In this document: piece after piece, positions 1 to 7,937 of the stretch | How the letters are laid out: the number at the start of each line of letters is the position of its first letter | Position numbering within the stretch: position 1 is the first letter of the stretch | NCBI GenBank assembly: GCA_043497085.1 | Contig: JBIEKI010000011.1 | Reading direction: 5' to 3' (one strand) | Length of the DNA: 64,000 nt | Source: Thalassobacillus sp043497085 | GTDB lineage: Bacteria > Bacillota > Bacilli > Bacillales > Halobacillaceae | The notes under the pieces: generated by a model | What the model saw: only the letters and a program-made list of their open reading frames with translations | Told to the model about the DNA's origin: nothing | The model's database searches: none | Translations under genes and position numbers: made by a program

Positions 1-278
1 TCTACTTCCCCTGTTTGTAATTGTCTTCTTGCATCTTCCTGGTTAAGAGCTTTTATGTTGAGGCGTTGATTTTCTTGTAGTCGATCATAGACCAGCTGAG
101 AAAACTCCGAGTTATCCTGATCCACCCATGCTATAGGGATTTGAGTCCCCGATACAGCGACGGAGAGGATAGGATAAAGACCTATTACAATCACCAGGGG
201 GAATAAAAATAGAAACAGCAGGCTTTTCCACCGTAGCATCATCCGAAAAAATTGCAGTCTAAGCTGGATAGCCATCAT
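1..278 (-). CDS. ABC-2 type transporter permease (C-terminal part beyond the window)
   Basis: Only the N-terminal about 92 codons are present; the gene runs off the left edge. The start is one of two adjacent ATG codons at 273-278. The visible protein has a basic N-terminus, one strong hydrophobic segment (LLFLFLFPLVIVIGLYPIL), then a polar extracytoplasmic stretch containing IPIAWVDQDNSEFSQLVYDR. This is the layout of ABC-2 / YhgE-type permeases (TM1 followed by a large outer domain). It overlaps the stop of the upstream permease by about 20 nt, and that gene has the same architecture, so the two probably form a paralogous pair working with an ATPase encoded outside the window. The substrate cannot be inferred. 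Confidence 0.75.
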   Translation of the reverse strand, partial: MMAIQLRLQFFRMMLRWKSLLFLFLFPLVIVIGLYPILSVAVSGTQIPIAWVDQDNSEFSQLVYDRLQENQRLNIKALNQEDARRQLQTGEV

Positions 279-1452
279 GCTTCTCCACCTTCTGATTGAT
301 AAGTCTGCCTGCTACAAACAATGCCAGACCGAATGCAGCAGGTAGGACCAGGAAGCCAAACGATGGCTGCTGCAGGCCTTGATAAATATGGGTCCAGGGT
401 AAAAATGCAGTAATCTCACTAAGCCACTTAGGCAGATAGCTGGCAGGAATTAAACTACCGCTTGCCATCAGTAACGGAAGCGACAGAATGACATACCATA
501 AAGCCACTTGTCCTTTCCTGTTGTTAAAAGCAAGGAACAAGGCTGCCAATGCTGCCTGAAGAAACGCATGAGTCAGCAACAGCAAATGAAAATCCCATCC
601 TTGAAGCGTATCCTGATCATAGATGCCATATGCCAAAAAGAAAATTTCATTGGCAATAAATAAGAAAAGAGTATACAAGATAACCTGTGTGATATGGATG
701 TGGCTTCTTCCTATGTTCATGGTACGTAAACGATCACCGACACCCCTATGTAAAATCGACTGCCTTGAAGCGATGAACAAGCTCAACGCCAGCCACGCAC
801 CAAGCATCCAAACAGCCATGACTGCATGCCTTTCCCAGCCAATCACAGACCCACGCTTCAACGTATTTGTATCAAATAAGTCATTTCGGTCGAGTGCCTC
901 CAGGGTGAATGTAACGATCACCTGCTGTAATAACTGCTGTCGGTCACTGGAGTGATCCAGTGGTTTGATAACAGAATCGTACACCGCGTTTACTCCACTT
1001 TGCGCGGCAGAAATGTAGCTTGCAGCACTGTCCAGTAATAATCGCAGGACACCTGATTCGAGAGGCTGCTGGTCATCCAGCCAGACTTCGATCGGTGTAT
1101 TAGTACCGTTTCGCAAATCAGCAGTAAACCCTTCTGGAATGATGACAGCACCTGTCCCATTTCCGGCCCTCAATTCCTGTTCAGCTTCGGTTTTTCCCAT
1201 CTCTTCAAAATCCAGCTGTTGTGCCAGTGTTTCATCATCCTGGAGCTGATTGATCAATGACTTCGTTTCAAAAGTCTGATCCTCGTCGACTATCGAAACA
1301 ACAATGTTTTCATTATCTTCTTTTACAAACCCGCTCAAAGCATAGCCAAGGAATCCCAGCAATAGAAAAGGTCCAAGTAAACAAACAAAAAGAAGGAGCG
1401 GCCGTCTGGCAGCCGCTCTGATTTCCAGTAATAGCAGCGAGATGCTATGCAC
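259..1452 (-). CDS. ABC-2 type transporter permease
   Basis: 397 aa integral membrane protein. TM1 is near the N-terminus (LLLFVCLLGPFLLLGFLGYAL), followed by an extracytoplasmic domain of roughly 170 residues, then about five TM helices in the C-terminal half, as in ABC-2 membrane family exporters. I chose a GTG start at 1452 because an AGGAGG lies 7 nt upstream of it; the upstream ATG at 1485 has no good ribosome site. The gene follows the 1494-3125 gene by 41 nt and overlaps the next permease, so the three look co-transcribed. Exported drug, lipid or polymer is unknown; the pairing suggests a heterodimeric permease. Confidence 0.75.
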   Translation of the reverse strand: MHSISLLLLEIRAAARRPLLLFVCLLGPFLLLGFLGYALSGFVKEDNENIVVSIVDEDQTFETKSLINQLQDDETLAQQLDFEEMGKTEAEQELRAGNGTGAVIIPEGFTADLRNGTNTPIEVWLDDQQPLESGVLRLLLDSAASYISAAQSGVNAVYDSVIKPLDHSSDRQQLLQQVIVTFTLEALDRNDLFDTNTLKRGSVIGWERHAVMAVWMLGAWLALSLFIASRQSILHRGVGDRLRTMNIGRSHIHITQVILYTLFLFIANEIFFLAYGIYDQDTLQGWDFHLLLLTHAFLQAALAALFLAFNNRKGQVALWYVILSLPLLMASGSLIPASYLPKWLSEITAFLPWTHIYQGLQQPSFGFLVLPAAFGLALFVAGRLINQKVEKHDGYPA

Positions 1453-1493
1453 AACCGATCCTCCTATCTTTCCTATGCGGAACATTTACACCA

Positions 1494-3125
1494 TTAAAAG
1501 GCGCCCAGGCCTCCCAGGTTTCCGAACATATTTTGATAATAGCTTTGAAGATTCATTTGAACTTCCATCATAATTTCTTCCATTTCCTGATCGGAAGTTT
1601 CCATGACATTAACTGTTTCACTATCATCAAGTGAAGGGAATTGCAGGTCATTTGTGAATTCTGTATCTGTATCGATATGGAATTCCACCATCCCGCTTAT
1701 CGGTCCCGTCATCGGATCCTCCATCGCGAACTCGACGCCAAGGTCCATCTTTTGATTAGCAGCAGACCCATCTACTTCTGTTTCGGTATTGAAATAACCA
1801 CCGATTTCAGGAACAGGTCCTCCTGCAAACATGGCACCTTCCATCTTCACATCGAACGTCATCTCTGTCGTATTGTCCTTTATCACAGAAGAAAGATTGG
1901 CTCCGATACTAGAAGGTCCCCCTGCGTCTTCCATCTTAAGAGAAATATTGTGATCGAAATGAAGATCTTCTCCACTTTTCTTTCCTTTTTCTTCAAATGT
2001 GAACGCCATAGCACCTTCATCGGTAGAAGGTACGACATTCATCTCCACCGTAGAAGTATAAGTATCCTCATCTTCTTCGGAATAACCCGTATGAATAGCA
2101 AATGCTGCTGTTTCATCTGCTTCTTTATGACTGACTTTGAAATTGATATCTCGATAAGCGACAATGTCTCCATCAAGGTAAGCTTCCAGCTTGAATCCAT
2201 CAGGCAGCTCCAGGTTATCCACTTCTTTTTCCAATTCCTCGACAGAAGCCTTGCCATCCTTGATATTACCAGCTGCCATATTCATGTTCATCTGTGCCTC
2301 TACCATCTCCCAAATGCGATCATCATTCTTCAATTTTTCAAGCATGACTTTCAAGATCTCTTTCGTTTCGTCTTCAGAGAGGGTAAGGGTCACTTTATCG
2401 AACTTGCTGCCTTCATAGGCTACCCCATTTTCCATCTCGAACTGCTCTTTATCCAATTCTTTAATTAAAGTGGTTACATAATCTTCTGCAATTTCATCCA
2501 ATTCATCACGTGTCAGGGTCGCGGATTGGTAATCAGCCAGATTGGGCAGTTCTTCCATCCCAGCAGCTTCTTCTCCGTTCTTCCGTAAAAATTCACCGAA
2601 TTGATCATTTGGCAAAGTGAAATAGCTTTCGTACAAAAATGGTACTTTCAACGCGGCATTAGATTCATTTTGATATAATTCTGCATTTCCTAAGCTTTGT
2701 CCTTGCAATAACAGATCAAATGCCAGGAACGTTTCCTTTGTACCAGGATCCAGCCTCTGTTCTGTCTCGATTTTTGATGACGAAACCATTCCTTTGATCA
2801 TCGGAAGCATCGCACCAAACGATTGTGCTCCATCCTCGAGGTTAAAATCAGCAGTAATGGTCGAGTTACTACGGAATGCGTTCCCCATCATCTTCTCTTC
2901 CAATTGTTCCATCTGGTCTGATTGACTATCCATGAACGTCATTTGCTTTTCTATCGTATTCTGCTCAGCGGTCAAATAACGTGTCATCGGATTTTTGTCC
3001 TTTAGCATCCCGAAAGCTGTCGCACCGATGCCAGCAACGATCACTACCGTCAAAACAATAAATACCCAGCTTTTCATGCTGCCTTTTCCCTTGCCTGCAC
3101 CATTTCTTCTTTGGTTGTCACTCAT
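1494..3125 (-). CDS. Membrane-anchored extracytoplasmic protein of unknown function
   Basis: 543 aa. After a basic N-terminus (RRNGAGKGKGSMKSW) there is one TM segment (VFIVLTVVIVAGIGATAFGML), and the remaining about 500 residues should lie outside the membrane. That part is very acidic and Met-rich, has no Cys, and ends in a Met/Gln-rich, low-complexity tail. I do not recognise a catalytic motif; it resembles uncharacterised Bacillaceae proteins of the DUF6583 type, but that assignment is from memory. Start: ATG at 3125 is preceded by GGGGGAG at 5 nt; the ATG 12 codons upstream lacks a ribosome site. It lies directly upstream of the two ABC-2 permeases in the same direction, so it may be their accessory factor (inference). 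Confidence 0.7.
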   Translation of the reverse strand: MSDNQRRNGAGKGKGSMKSWVFIVLTVVIVAGIGATAFGMLKDKNPMTRYLTAEQNTIEKQMTFMDSQSDQMEQLEEKMMGNAFRSNSTITADFNLEDGAQSFGAMLPMIKGMVSSSKIETEQRLDPGTKETFLAFDLLLQGQSLGNAELYQNESNAALKVPFLYESYFTLPNDQFGEFLRKNGEEAAGMEELPNLADYQSATLTRDELDEIAEDYVTTLIKELDKEQFEMENGVAYEGSKFDKVTLTLSEDETKEILKVMLEKLKNDDRIWEMVEAQMNMNMAAGNIKDGKASVEELEKEVDNLELPDGFKLEAYLDGDIVAYRDINFKVSHKEADETAAFAIHTGYSEEDEDTYTSTVEMNVVPSTDEGAMAFTFEEKGKKSGEDLHFDHNISLKMEDAGGPSSIGANLSSVIKDNTTEMTFDVKMEGAMFAGGPVPEIGGYFNTETEVDGSAANQKMDLGVEFAMEDPMTGPISGMVEFHIDTDTEFTNDLQFPSLDDSETVNVMETSDQEMEEIMMEVQMNLQSYYQNMFGNLGGLGAF

Positions 3126-3315
3126 AGTTCTCCCCCTGATTCTGCTCATAATTTTTGTCACTATAGTCTTACGACCTCACCTGCTGAAAGTTTCATATAA
3201 GTTCTAAATTTTACAAAAAGATACCAGTATATTAGTATACTATTTTCTCAGAAAAATAGATAGATGCATTAGCTCGTCCTCTATTATATTTATTCTGAAG
3301 TTCCTTCATACATGC

Positions 3316-3347
3316 AAAAAACCGTGAGACTCCAAGAGCACTCACGG
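3316..3347 (-). terminator. Rho-independent terminator of sigI-rsgI
   Basis: Inverted repeat CCGTGAG (3322-3328) / CTCACGG (3341-3347), followed in the minus direction by a run of six T. It sits just downstream of the rsgI stop. Confidence 0.85.
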
Positions 3348-3356
3348 CTGATAACA

Positions 3357-4532
3357 TCACTTTTTATTTTCTTTTTTTGCCTGTCCCGGTGGATCGGCTT
3401 TCTGCTTTTTGGAGCTATTACCTTTGTTTTGCTTGCCATTTTTTTTTGTTTCCTTTTTTGTTTTACCGGGAGGATTATCCTTTTTATGTTTATCTGCACG
3501 CGAAGGAGAATAGTCATTCTCCTTCTTCTTTTGACCAGGTGCTTGCTGCTTTTTCTCTTTCACCTTGTCCGGAGGACCATTCCCTTTCGATGGGTTTTCT
3601 TTTTTGTTGGATGATTCTTTATCCAGCCCTTTTCCCTTGTCTGGGTGTGCGTCTTTCTTCTTCACAGGAGTTTCCTTTTCCTGCTGTTTTTTATGGCCGG
3701 AAGATGGATCTGTCACTTTTTCAATTTTAGAACCCTTATTTTTTGTTGTATCCTTGTCTTTTGATTGTACCGGCTTGTTGTCTTGTTCTTTATTATAAAA
3801 AGATTGAATAACGTCCTTATCTTTCCCATCAACCTGAACTTGATCAGATGATTTACCGGTATTTGCCGAGGAGGAATCAGACAATGTTTCAGCCATATAT
3901 TGATTCACCGTTTGTTTGTTTTCTTTCGCCTTATCTCTGACCGTTTCAGGCACGACGAATGCTGCCACTGTCAAAGCCGCTGCGTGTTTACTCACATATG
4001 ATTCAATCTCTTCGGTAAAATCACTTGCGATGTCATCTTTCAGATAACTAACACCCACCAGTACACTATCAAGATCATTCATCAGTCCTTTTTGTTCACT
4101 GAATTCAATGATTTGCAGGATCACGTCCCCTGCTGGCTGATGCTTCCAATCTGCAAGATCTTTAATAAGCTCTCTTGCTTCGTCGTTATAGGGGGTTATA
4201 TCCAGTACTTCCCGGTCCTCATTAATTTCCATTTCGATGCTTGGATTAATGTCGACATTAACATAAGCATAGGCCTGGTTACTGTCATACCAGGAATAAA
4301 GCGGGAATAACGCTATTAACAATGCTGTTACCATAGCAATGATTTTTAATCGTGCCTGCTGTTTCTTCCACTGGAATAGCGCTGCTAACCCAGTTTTCTC
4401 CGGCAGAAGTTCGAAACCAGTCTCCATTCCAACTTCCACATCGTTCAATGGTTTTGCTTTATGAAGGGTACCGAATTCGGTAAGTACAATGGTATAGCCA
4501 CGGTGGTGTTCCATGACAATCCCTTTTCTCAC
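3357..4532 (-). CDS. rsgI: Anti-sigma-I factor RsgI
   Basis: 391 aa. The N-terminal about 55 residues (HHRGYTIVLTEFGTLHKAKP) match the RsgI_N domain that holds sigma-I. One TM helix follows at about residues 62-82 (LKIIAMVTALLIALFPLYSW), then a conserved periplasmic-side segment starting AYAYVNVDINPSIEMEIN. The last about 160 residues are a Lys/Pro/Gly-rich low-complexity tail, consistent with a wall-penetrating, disordered extracellular region. The GTG start overlaps the sigI stop by 4 nt (GTGA) and has a GGGGGTGG ribosome site, so the two are translationally coupled. In B. subtilis this pair responds to heat; in cellulolytic clostridia RsgI outer domains are sensors. No sensory domain is recognisable in this tail. 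Confidence 0.92.
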   Translation of the reverse strand: MRKGIVMEHHRGYTIVLTEFGTLHKAKPLNDVEVGMETGFELLPEKTGLAALFQWKKQQARLKIIAMVTALLIALFPLYSWYDSNQAYAYVNVDINPSIEMEINEDREVLDITPYNDEARELIKDLADWKHQPAGDVILQIIEFSEQKGLMNDLDSVLVGVSYLKDDIASDFTEEIESYVSKHAAALTVAAFVVPETVRDKAKENKQTVNQYMAETLSDSSSANTGKSSDQVQVDGKDKDVIQSFYNKEQDNKPVQSKDKDTTKNKGSKIEKVTDPSSGHKKQQEKETPVKKKDAHPDKGKGLDKESSNKKENPSKGNGPPDKVKEKKQQAPGQKKKENDYSPSRADKHKKDNPPGKTKKETKKNGKQNKGNSSKKQKADPPGQAKKENKK

Positions 4533-5269
4533 AACCCCACCCCCTTAATATAGTCTTGGAGGTACACATATTCTTCACTTAAGATGATGACCATCGCTAA
4601 AATGAATTTACGATTCCGTTCCAGCGTTTTTTTACTGACATCAACACGATCGACAAGATCCTTGATTGGCAGTCTGCCTTTTTTCAATACTTTTTCCCTC
4701 AATGCATCATCCTCATATATCAGCCTCGCTACCCGTATTGCTGACTCACGGGCATCACGATGCTGGGGTGAAACATCGGTAAGTTCCTTGAAAGAAAGCT
4801 TGTACTGCATCAATTTCATTTGGAAATCTTTGATTTCTTCTCGTCTGTACCATGCCTCTGTCTGACGTTCATATTGCTCTTTAGCCGCTGTGATTTCCGA
4901 TGGGTTTTCCATCTGTTCATCATTTTCATAGTCCTCATCGAGGGAAGCAGCCATCAAATGGCGCTGCTCATTCCGGATAAAATCGATCACCTTACGCTTG
5001 ATGACAAGCCGCGCAAAGGATAGGAACGAGCTTCCTCTGGAGGAAGAAAAGGAATCGATCGCTTCATTAAAAGCCATTAAGCCAATACTGAATTCATCAT
5101 CTTTGTTTTGGTCAATGTACCGTTTACATACTTCAGAAACATTTTTGGCGATAAAAGGTTGATATTGCTTCAAAAGGTGATTACGAATGTCTTCGTCTCC
5201 CGATTGTGCTAATGTCACTTGCTCATTAAGGGAGGTGTCAGTTTTCTTGTGAAACAGACTCCTGATCAA
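4529..5269 (-). CDS. sigI: RNA polymerase sigma factor SigI
   Basis: 246 aa, typical SigI length. Region 2-like residues are visible (KDDEFSIGLMAFNEAIDSF, then SFLSFARLVIKRKVIDFIRNE), with the C-terminal SigI-specific helix-turn-helix (LPIKDLVDRVDVSKKTLERN). It directs core RNA polymerase to heat and envelope stress promoters and is held by RsgI, encoded immediately downstream with a 4-nt overlap. Start is TTG at 5269 with GGAGGTGG upstream. A candidate autoregulatory promoter is listed separately. Confidence 0.93.
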   Translation of the reverse strand: MIRSLFHKKTDTSLNEQVTLAQSGDEDIRNHLLKQYQPFIAKNVSEVCKRYIDQNKDDEFSIGLMAFNEAIDSFSSSRGSSFLSFARLVIKRKVIDFIRNEQRHLMAASLDEDYENDEQMENPSEITAAKEQYERQTEAWYRREEIKDFQMKLMQYKLSFKELTDVSPQHRDARESAIRVARLIYEDDALREKVLKKGRLPIKDLVDRVDVSKKTLERNRKFILAMVIILSEEYVYLQDYIKGVGL

Positions 5270-5296
5270 CCTTTACCACCTCCAGCTATTAAGTAA

Positions 5297-5330
5297 TTTC
5301 GAGAAAGTCTTTAATTTTATGGGTGTTATT
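5297..5330 (-). promoter_or_regulatory. Candidate sigma-I promoter of sigI-rsgI
   Basis: On the minus strand an A/T-rich tract is followed by ACACCC (5326-5321) and, 19 nt later, CGAAA (5301-5297). The known sigma-I promoters carry a C-rich -35 (ACCCC-like) and a CGAA-type -10 behind an A-tract, and sigI is autoregulated in B. subtilis. The match is incomplete and the spacing is longer than I remember for this class. Confidence 0.3.
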
Positions 5331-5548
5331 ATTAAAAAACTTTTCAATTATGTTACAAATATGTTTCAACCAACCTTATTTCTGAAGTATAACCTAACTA
5401 TATTAAGGGGAGCTATGATTTTTAAATATTCAACGTGACTATCTTATCGAATTATGGAATCAGTATCTAGCACAGGTTGTTTACATTTTATTAAATGATG
5501 ATTTCAAAAGATAGTACCTATTACCTCTAGACAATTATACGGTAAGAA
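5331..5548. other. Gene-free stretch upstream of sigI
   Basis: AT-rich intergenic DNA between the sigI promoter region and the terminator of the PRC-barrel gene. I see no credible small gene, riboswitch or repeat in it. Confidence 0.6.
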
Positions 5549-5576
5549 AAAAGCCCCACCAAATGGCAGGGCTTTT
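5549..5576 (-). terminator. Terminator of the PRC-barrel gene
   Basis: AAAAGCCC (5549-5556) pairs with GGGCTTTT (5569-5576); a T-run follows in the minus direction. It is located just downstream of the stop at 5590. Confidence 0.8.
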
Positions 5577-5589
5577 CAATATTTGTTTA

Positions 5590-6375
5590 TTACTTCCAAT
5601 AAGGTTCTTTACGATACTTTCTGTAAACCTCTTCCTCCAGCTCTTCTGTAACTTGCTGTTCCTTTTTATAATTCGGACCGTCTTCTATTGTTTCCAGCTT
5701 CAAGTCAATATAGAAATCGTTGTCGACCCAATCTACAGACTGCAGCCAGTCCGGAGAAATCAATACACTTTCATTTGTGGACCACTCACTGGTATCTACG
5801 ATGAAATATCTTATTCTCCATGTTTCATCATCAATCAGTATATCTTTGATATAACCGATCTTTCCATTATCCCCATGTACAACCGCATGTTGGAACTCAC
5901 CTTTAATGTTTTCGATACTCCGTAGCTTATGGTTGCTTCCGTGGACATTATCATTGATCGGCGGCTTTTCCGTCCTTGCTGGCTCAGCGGTTCTTACTGG
6001 CTCTTCCATAGGGTCAAGCGGTGTAAGATATCCGCCCCAGAGAAACTCTCCACTCCAATATTGTTTCCACCCAAAGGTATCCGATAATTCAACTTCTTTA
6101 TCATAGGAAAATTCCTGCTTTTCCTCGAGAGTTGCATTGTCTCTGATATCCTCTTTCTTATTCTTAACGTGTATGACTTTTTCTTCGGTTTTTACCGTCT
6201 CCATTCCGGATGGGGAGACTACCACTTTCTTACCCGGAAGCCACTTTCTTGTGTCAGCCACTAAATAGCGAATCGCCCATTTATTATCATCAAAATATAA
6301 ATCTTTCAACTTCCCGAGTTCTCCATCTACAGCCTGGATATTATATGTTTCTAACGTGCTTGCTAGGTATAGCAT
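5590..6375 (-). CDS. PRC-barrel domain protein, two barrels
   Basis: 261 aa. Two PRC-barrel-like repeats are visible: an N-terminal one (AVDGELGKLKDLYFDDNKWAI ending in KVVVSP) and a second at about residues 150-230 (HGDNGKIGYIKDILIDDETW ending in SVLISPDW). The segment between them is charged and Pro-rich. Such proteins bind nucleic acid, ribosome factors or photosynthetic centres in different lineages; in Firmicutes the role is unknown, often linked to stress. Start: ATG at 6375 has AGGAG 8 nt upstream, whereas the in-frame GTG at 6384 overlaps that ribosome site. Divergent from the flavodoxin-like gene. Confidence 0.8.
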   Translation of the reverse strand: MLYLASTLETYNIQAVDGELGKLKDLYFDDNKWAIRYLVADTRKWLPGKKVVVSPSGMETVKTEEKVIHVKNKKEDIRDNATLEEKQEFSYDKEVELSDTFGWKQYWSGEFLWGGYLTPLDPMEEPVRTAEPARTEKPPINDNVHGSNHKLRSIENIKGEFQHAVVHGDNGKIGYIKDILIDDETWRIRYFIVDTSEWSTNESVLISPDWLQSVDWVDNDFYIDLKLETIEDGPNYKKEQQVTEELEEEVYRKYRKEPYWK

Positions 6376-6530
6376 GTTTATCACTCCTTTAGTCAGACTG
6401 CTTATTTATAAGTATTTTCCCGTCACAGAAAAAGGTAAAACAAAAAGCTGGTAAGTTTTCAGCTTGGGTTTATCGGTATGAAAGAACAGGTATAAACACA
6501 GTAGGAAAGCTGACGAAAGGAGGGAACAAG

Positions 6531-7151
6531 TTGAAAGCTGTACTCTTGAATACAACATTGAAACGAGGAACAGACGCAAGTGAAACAGAACAGCTGCTTC
6601 ACGAGGCAACCAAAATATTACAAAAAGAACAGATCGATACCAACCGAATCCACTTAAGAGATTTTCATATTTCTTTCGGGATTACAGACCGTCTAGACGG
6701 CGATGATGATTGGCCGTTTATATTTAATAAAATTAAAGAAGCTGACATTGTGATCATCGGCACCCCGATTTCTATGGGGGAAAAAAGCAGTATCGCCAGT
6801 TTGATACTGGAACGACTTCAAGGTTATCAAGAGTTAAAAAATCAAAAGGGGCAATCTCTTTTTTATAATAAAGTCGGTGGTGTGGTAGTAGCTGGCGCCA
6901 AAGAGGACGGAGGCCGCACTGCGGCCCAGTCAATATTCTACCAGCTCTCTATGATAGGATTTACTATCCCTCCTCACGCACACGCGACGTATGAAGGGAG
7001 AATAGATCCCCGCCAAGATGAAGCCGTAGATATATCAAGAGATGATAAAGCACTGAACAATATTGAAAGAATGACTTATAATTTGATTCATTTTGCTGAA
7101 CTCTTCAAGTTTCATCCCATTCCTACCCTTGGAAATGTCCTGGAATCGTAA
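6531..7151 (+). CDS. Flavodoxin-like / NAD(P)H-dependent FMN oxidoreductase family protein
   Basis: 206 aa. The N-terminus (KAVLLNTTLKRGTDASETEQLL) is the phosphate-binding loop of the FMN-reductase/flavodoxin-2 fold, and ADIVIIGTPISMGEKSS is the second flavin-binding loop. KVGGVVVAGAKEDGGR followed by a hydrophobic strand is the third conserved segment. It probably binds FMN and carries out a two-electron reduction in the cytosol; substrate unknown. Start is TTG at 6531, supported by AAAGGAGG 8 nt upstream. The gene is monocistronic, with a strong terminator about 60 nt after the stop. Confidence 0.8.
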   Translation: MKAVLLNTTLKRGTDASETEQLLHEATKILQKEQIDTNRIHLRDFHISFGITDRLDGDDDWPFIFNKIKEADIVIIGTPISMGEKSSIASLILERLQGYQELKNQKGQSLFYNKVGGVVVAGAKEDGGRTAAQSIFYQLSMIGFTIPPHAHATYEGRIDPRQDEAVDISRDDKALNNIERMTYNLIHFAELFKFHPIPTLGNVLES

Positions 7152-7208
7152 TTTTATAACTCTTCCCCTTTTCGATAAAAAAATGCTCTCTGGCTGAGAG
7201 ATGTAATC

Positions 7209-7250
7209 AAGTCGAGTATAAAGCCACAAAGGTTTTATACTCGACTTTTC
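7209..7250 (+). terminator. Terminator after the flavodoxin-like gene
   Basis: Perfect 14-bp stem AAGTCGAGTATAAA (7209-7222) / TTTATACTCGACTT (7234-7247), followed by a short T-rich tract on the plus strand. Confidence 0.8.
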
Positions 7251-7282
7251 TTTCTAACCTAGAGGAGCTGTTAAAGTTTGTT

Positions 7283-7429
7283 GTTGATTATCACGAATCG
7301 CTTGTCGGTGGATGCTTGCCGCGGGCACGGCCTCAGCTAACTTGGTCAAGAAGATCACTTGACCAAGTGGATCTTCGGCTAGCGCTGTTCCCGCAGGCGT
7401 CACCACCGAACGCTCATCGTGGAATCAAC
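7283..7429. repeat. Large imperfect palindromic intergenic repeat R1
   Basis: The ends are inverted (GTTGATT at 7283 / AATCAAC at 7423, continuing through CACGA, GCG and CGGTGG). Internal blocks CCGCGGGCACGGCCTCAGC and TTCGGCTAGC...GTTCCCGCAGG also pair. A 10-bp hairpin CTTGGTCAAG (7341-7350) / CTTGACCAAG (7358-7367) sits at the centre. No coding signal. GC is clearly above its surroundings. Confidence 0.75.
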
Positions 7430-7656
7430 AGTGTTGAACCTAAGAAGAGTGATTTTCTTTGATTTAAATAGAAAGTCCCTCTTTTTCTTATATCAGAAAA
7501 GTGAGGAACTTTATGTTAGACCAGCAATTGTCCATGAATTTGAGTTCTTGCGATGGCGTTTTTCACGAAATCAGAAGAATAGTGGTCTGCATGAAAACTA
7601 AATTCCACACAGACTACTTTTTAATTCAAACGACTTTCACCTTTCTCCTATCGAAG

Positions 7657-7837
7657 GGTCCGTTTATTACAAATCTAGCTGGATGGGAAGGGAAACAGCG
7701 AGACTCCCGCGGGAGAAGGGGCTAGGCGAGATCCCACAGGACGAAGCCCGAGGAAGCTTGCCAGGTCCCCCGCAGGAAAGCGAGTCGTTTCCCAAACCAT
7801 CCTATTTCTCTCATGACAACGGACCTAGTATCTCGAA
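7657..7837. repeat. Large imperfect palindromic intergenic repeat R2
   Basis: Outer arms GGTCCG (7657) / CGGACC (7820) and inner arms GGATGG...GGGAAAC (7681) / GTTTCCC...CCATCC (7788-7802) surround a core holding GCGAGACTCCCGCGGGA, GAGATCCC, GAAGCCCGAGGAAGC and GCAGGAAAGCGAGT. The same core occurs in R3 (inverted) and R4. Open reading frames through it are fortuitous. Confidence 0.8.
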
Positions 7838-7868
7838 ACTGAGTTTACAAGTTAGTGAGCTTTAATTT

Positions 7869-7900
7869 AAAACCCTCAGTGCATATGCACTGAGGGTTTT
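7869..7900 (-). terminator. Terminator of the trypsin-like protease gene (bidirectional)
   Basis: Perfect 16-bp inverted repeat, AAAACCCTCAGTGCAT / ATGCACTGAGGGTTTT, beginning and ending in A/T runs, so it can work in both directions. It lies 38 bp downstream of the protease stop. Confidence 0.85.
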
Positions 7901-7937
7901 AAGGTCTGTATACTGAATAAGCGAAATTTCAGGAAAA

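Noticed and set aside
1641..2468. 275-codon plus-strand frame
   Set aside because: Antisense to the well-supported 1494-3125 gene; no start signal and Phe/Ile/His-rich composition typical of antisense frames.
7419..7865. Overlapping plus-strand reading frames of 60-74 codons
   Set aside because: They run through palindromic repeats R1/R2, lack ribosome sites and have repeat-derived composition.
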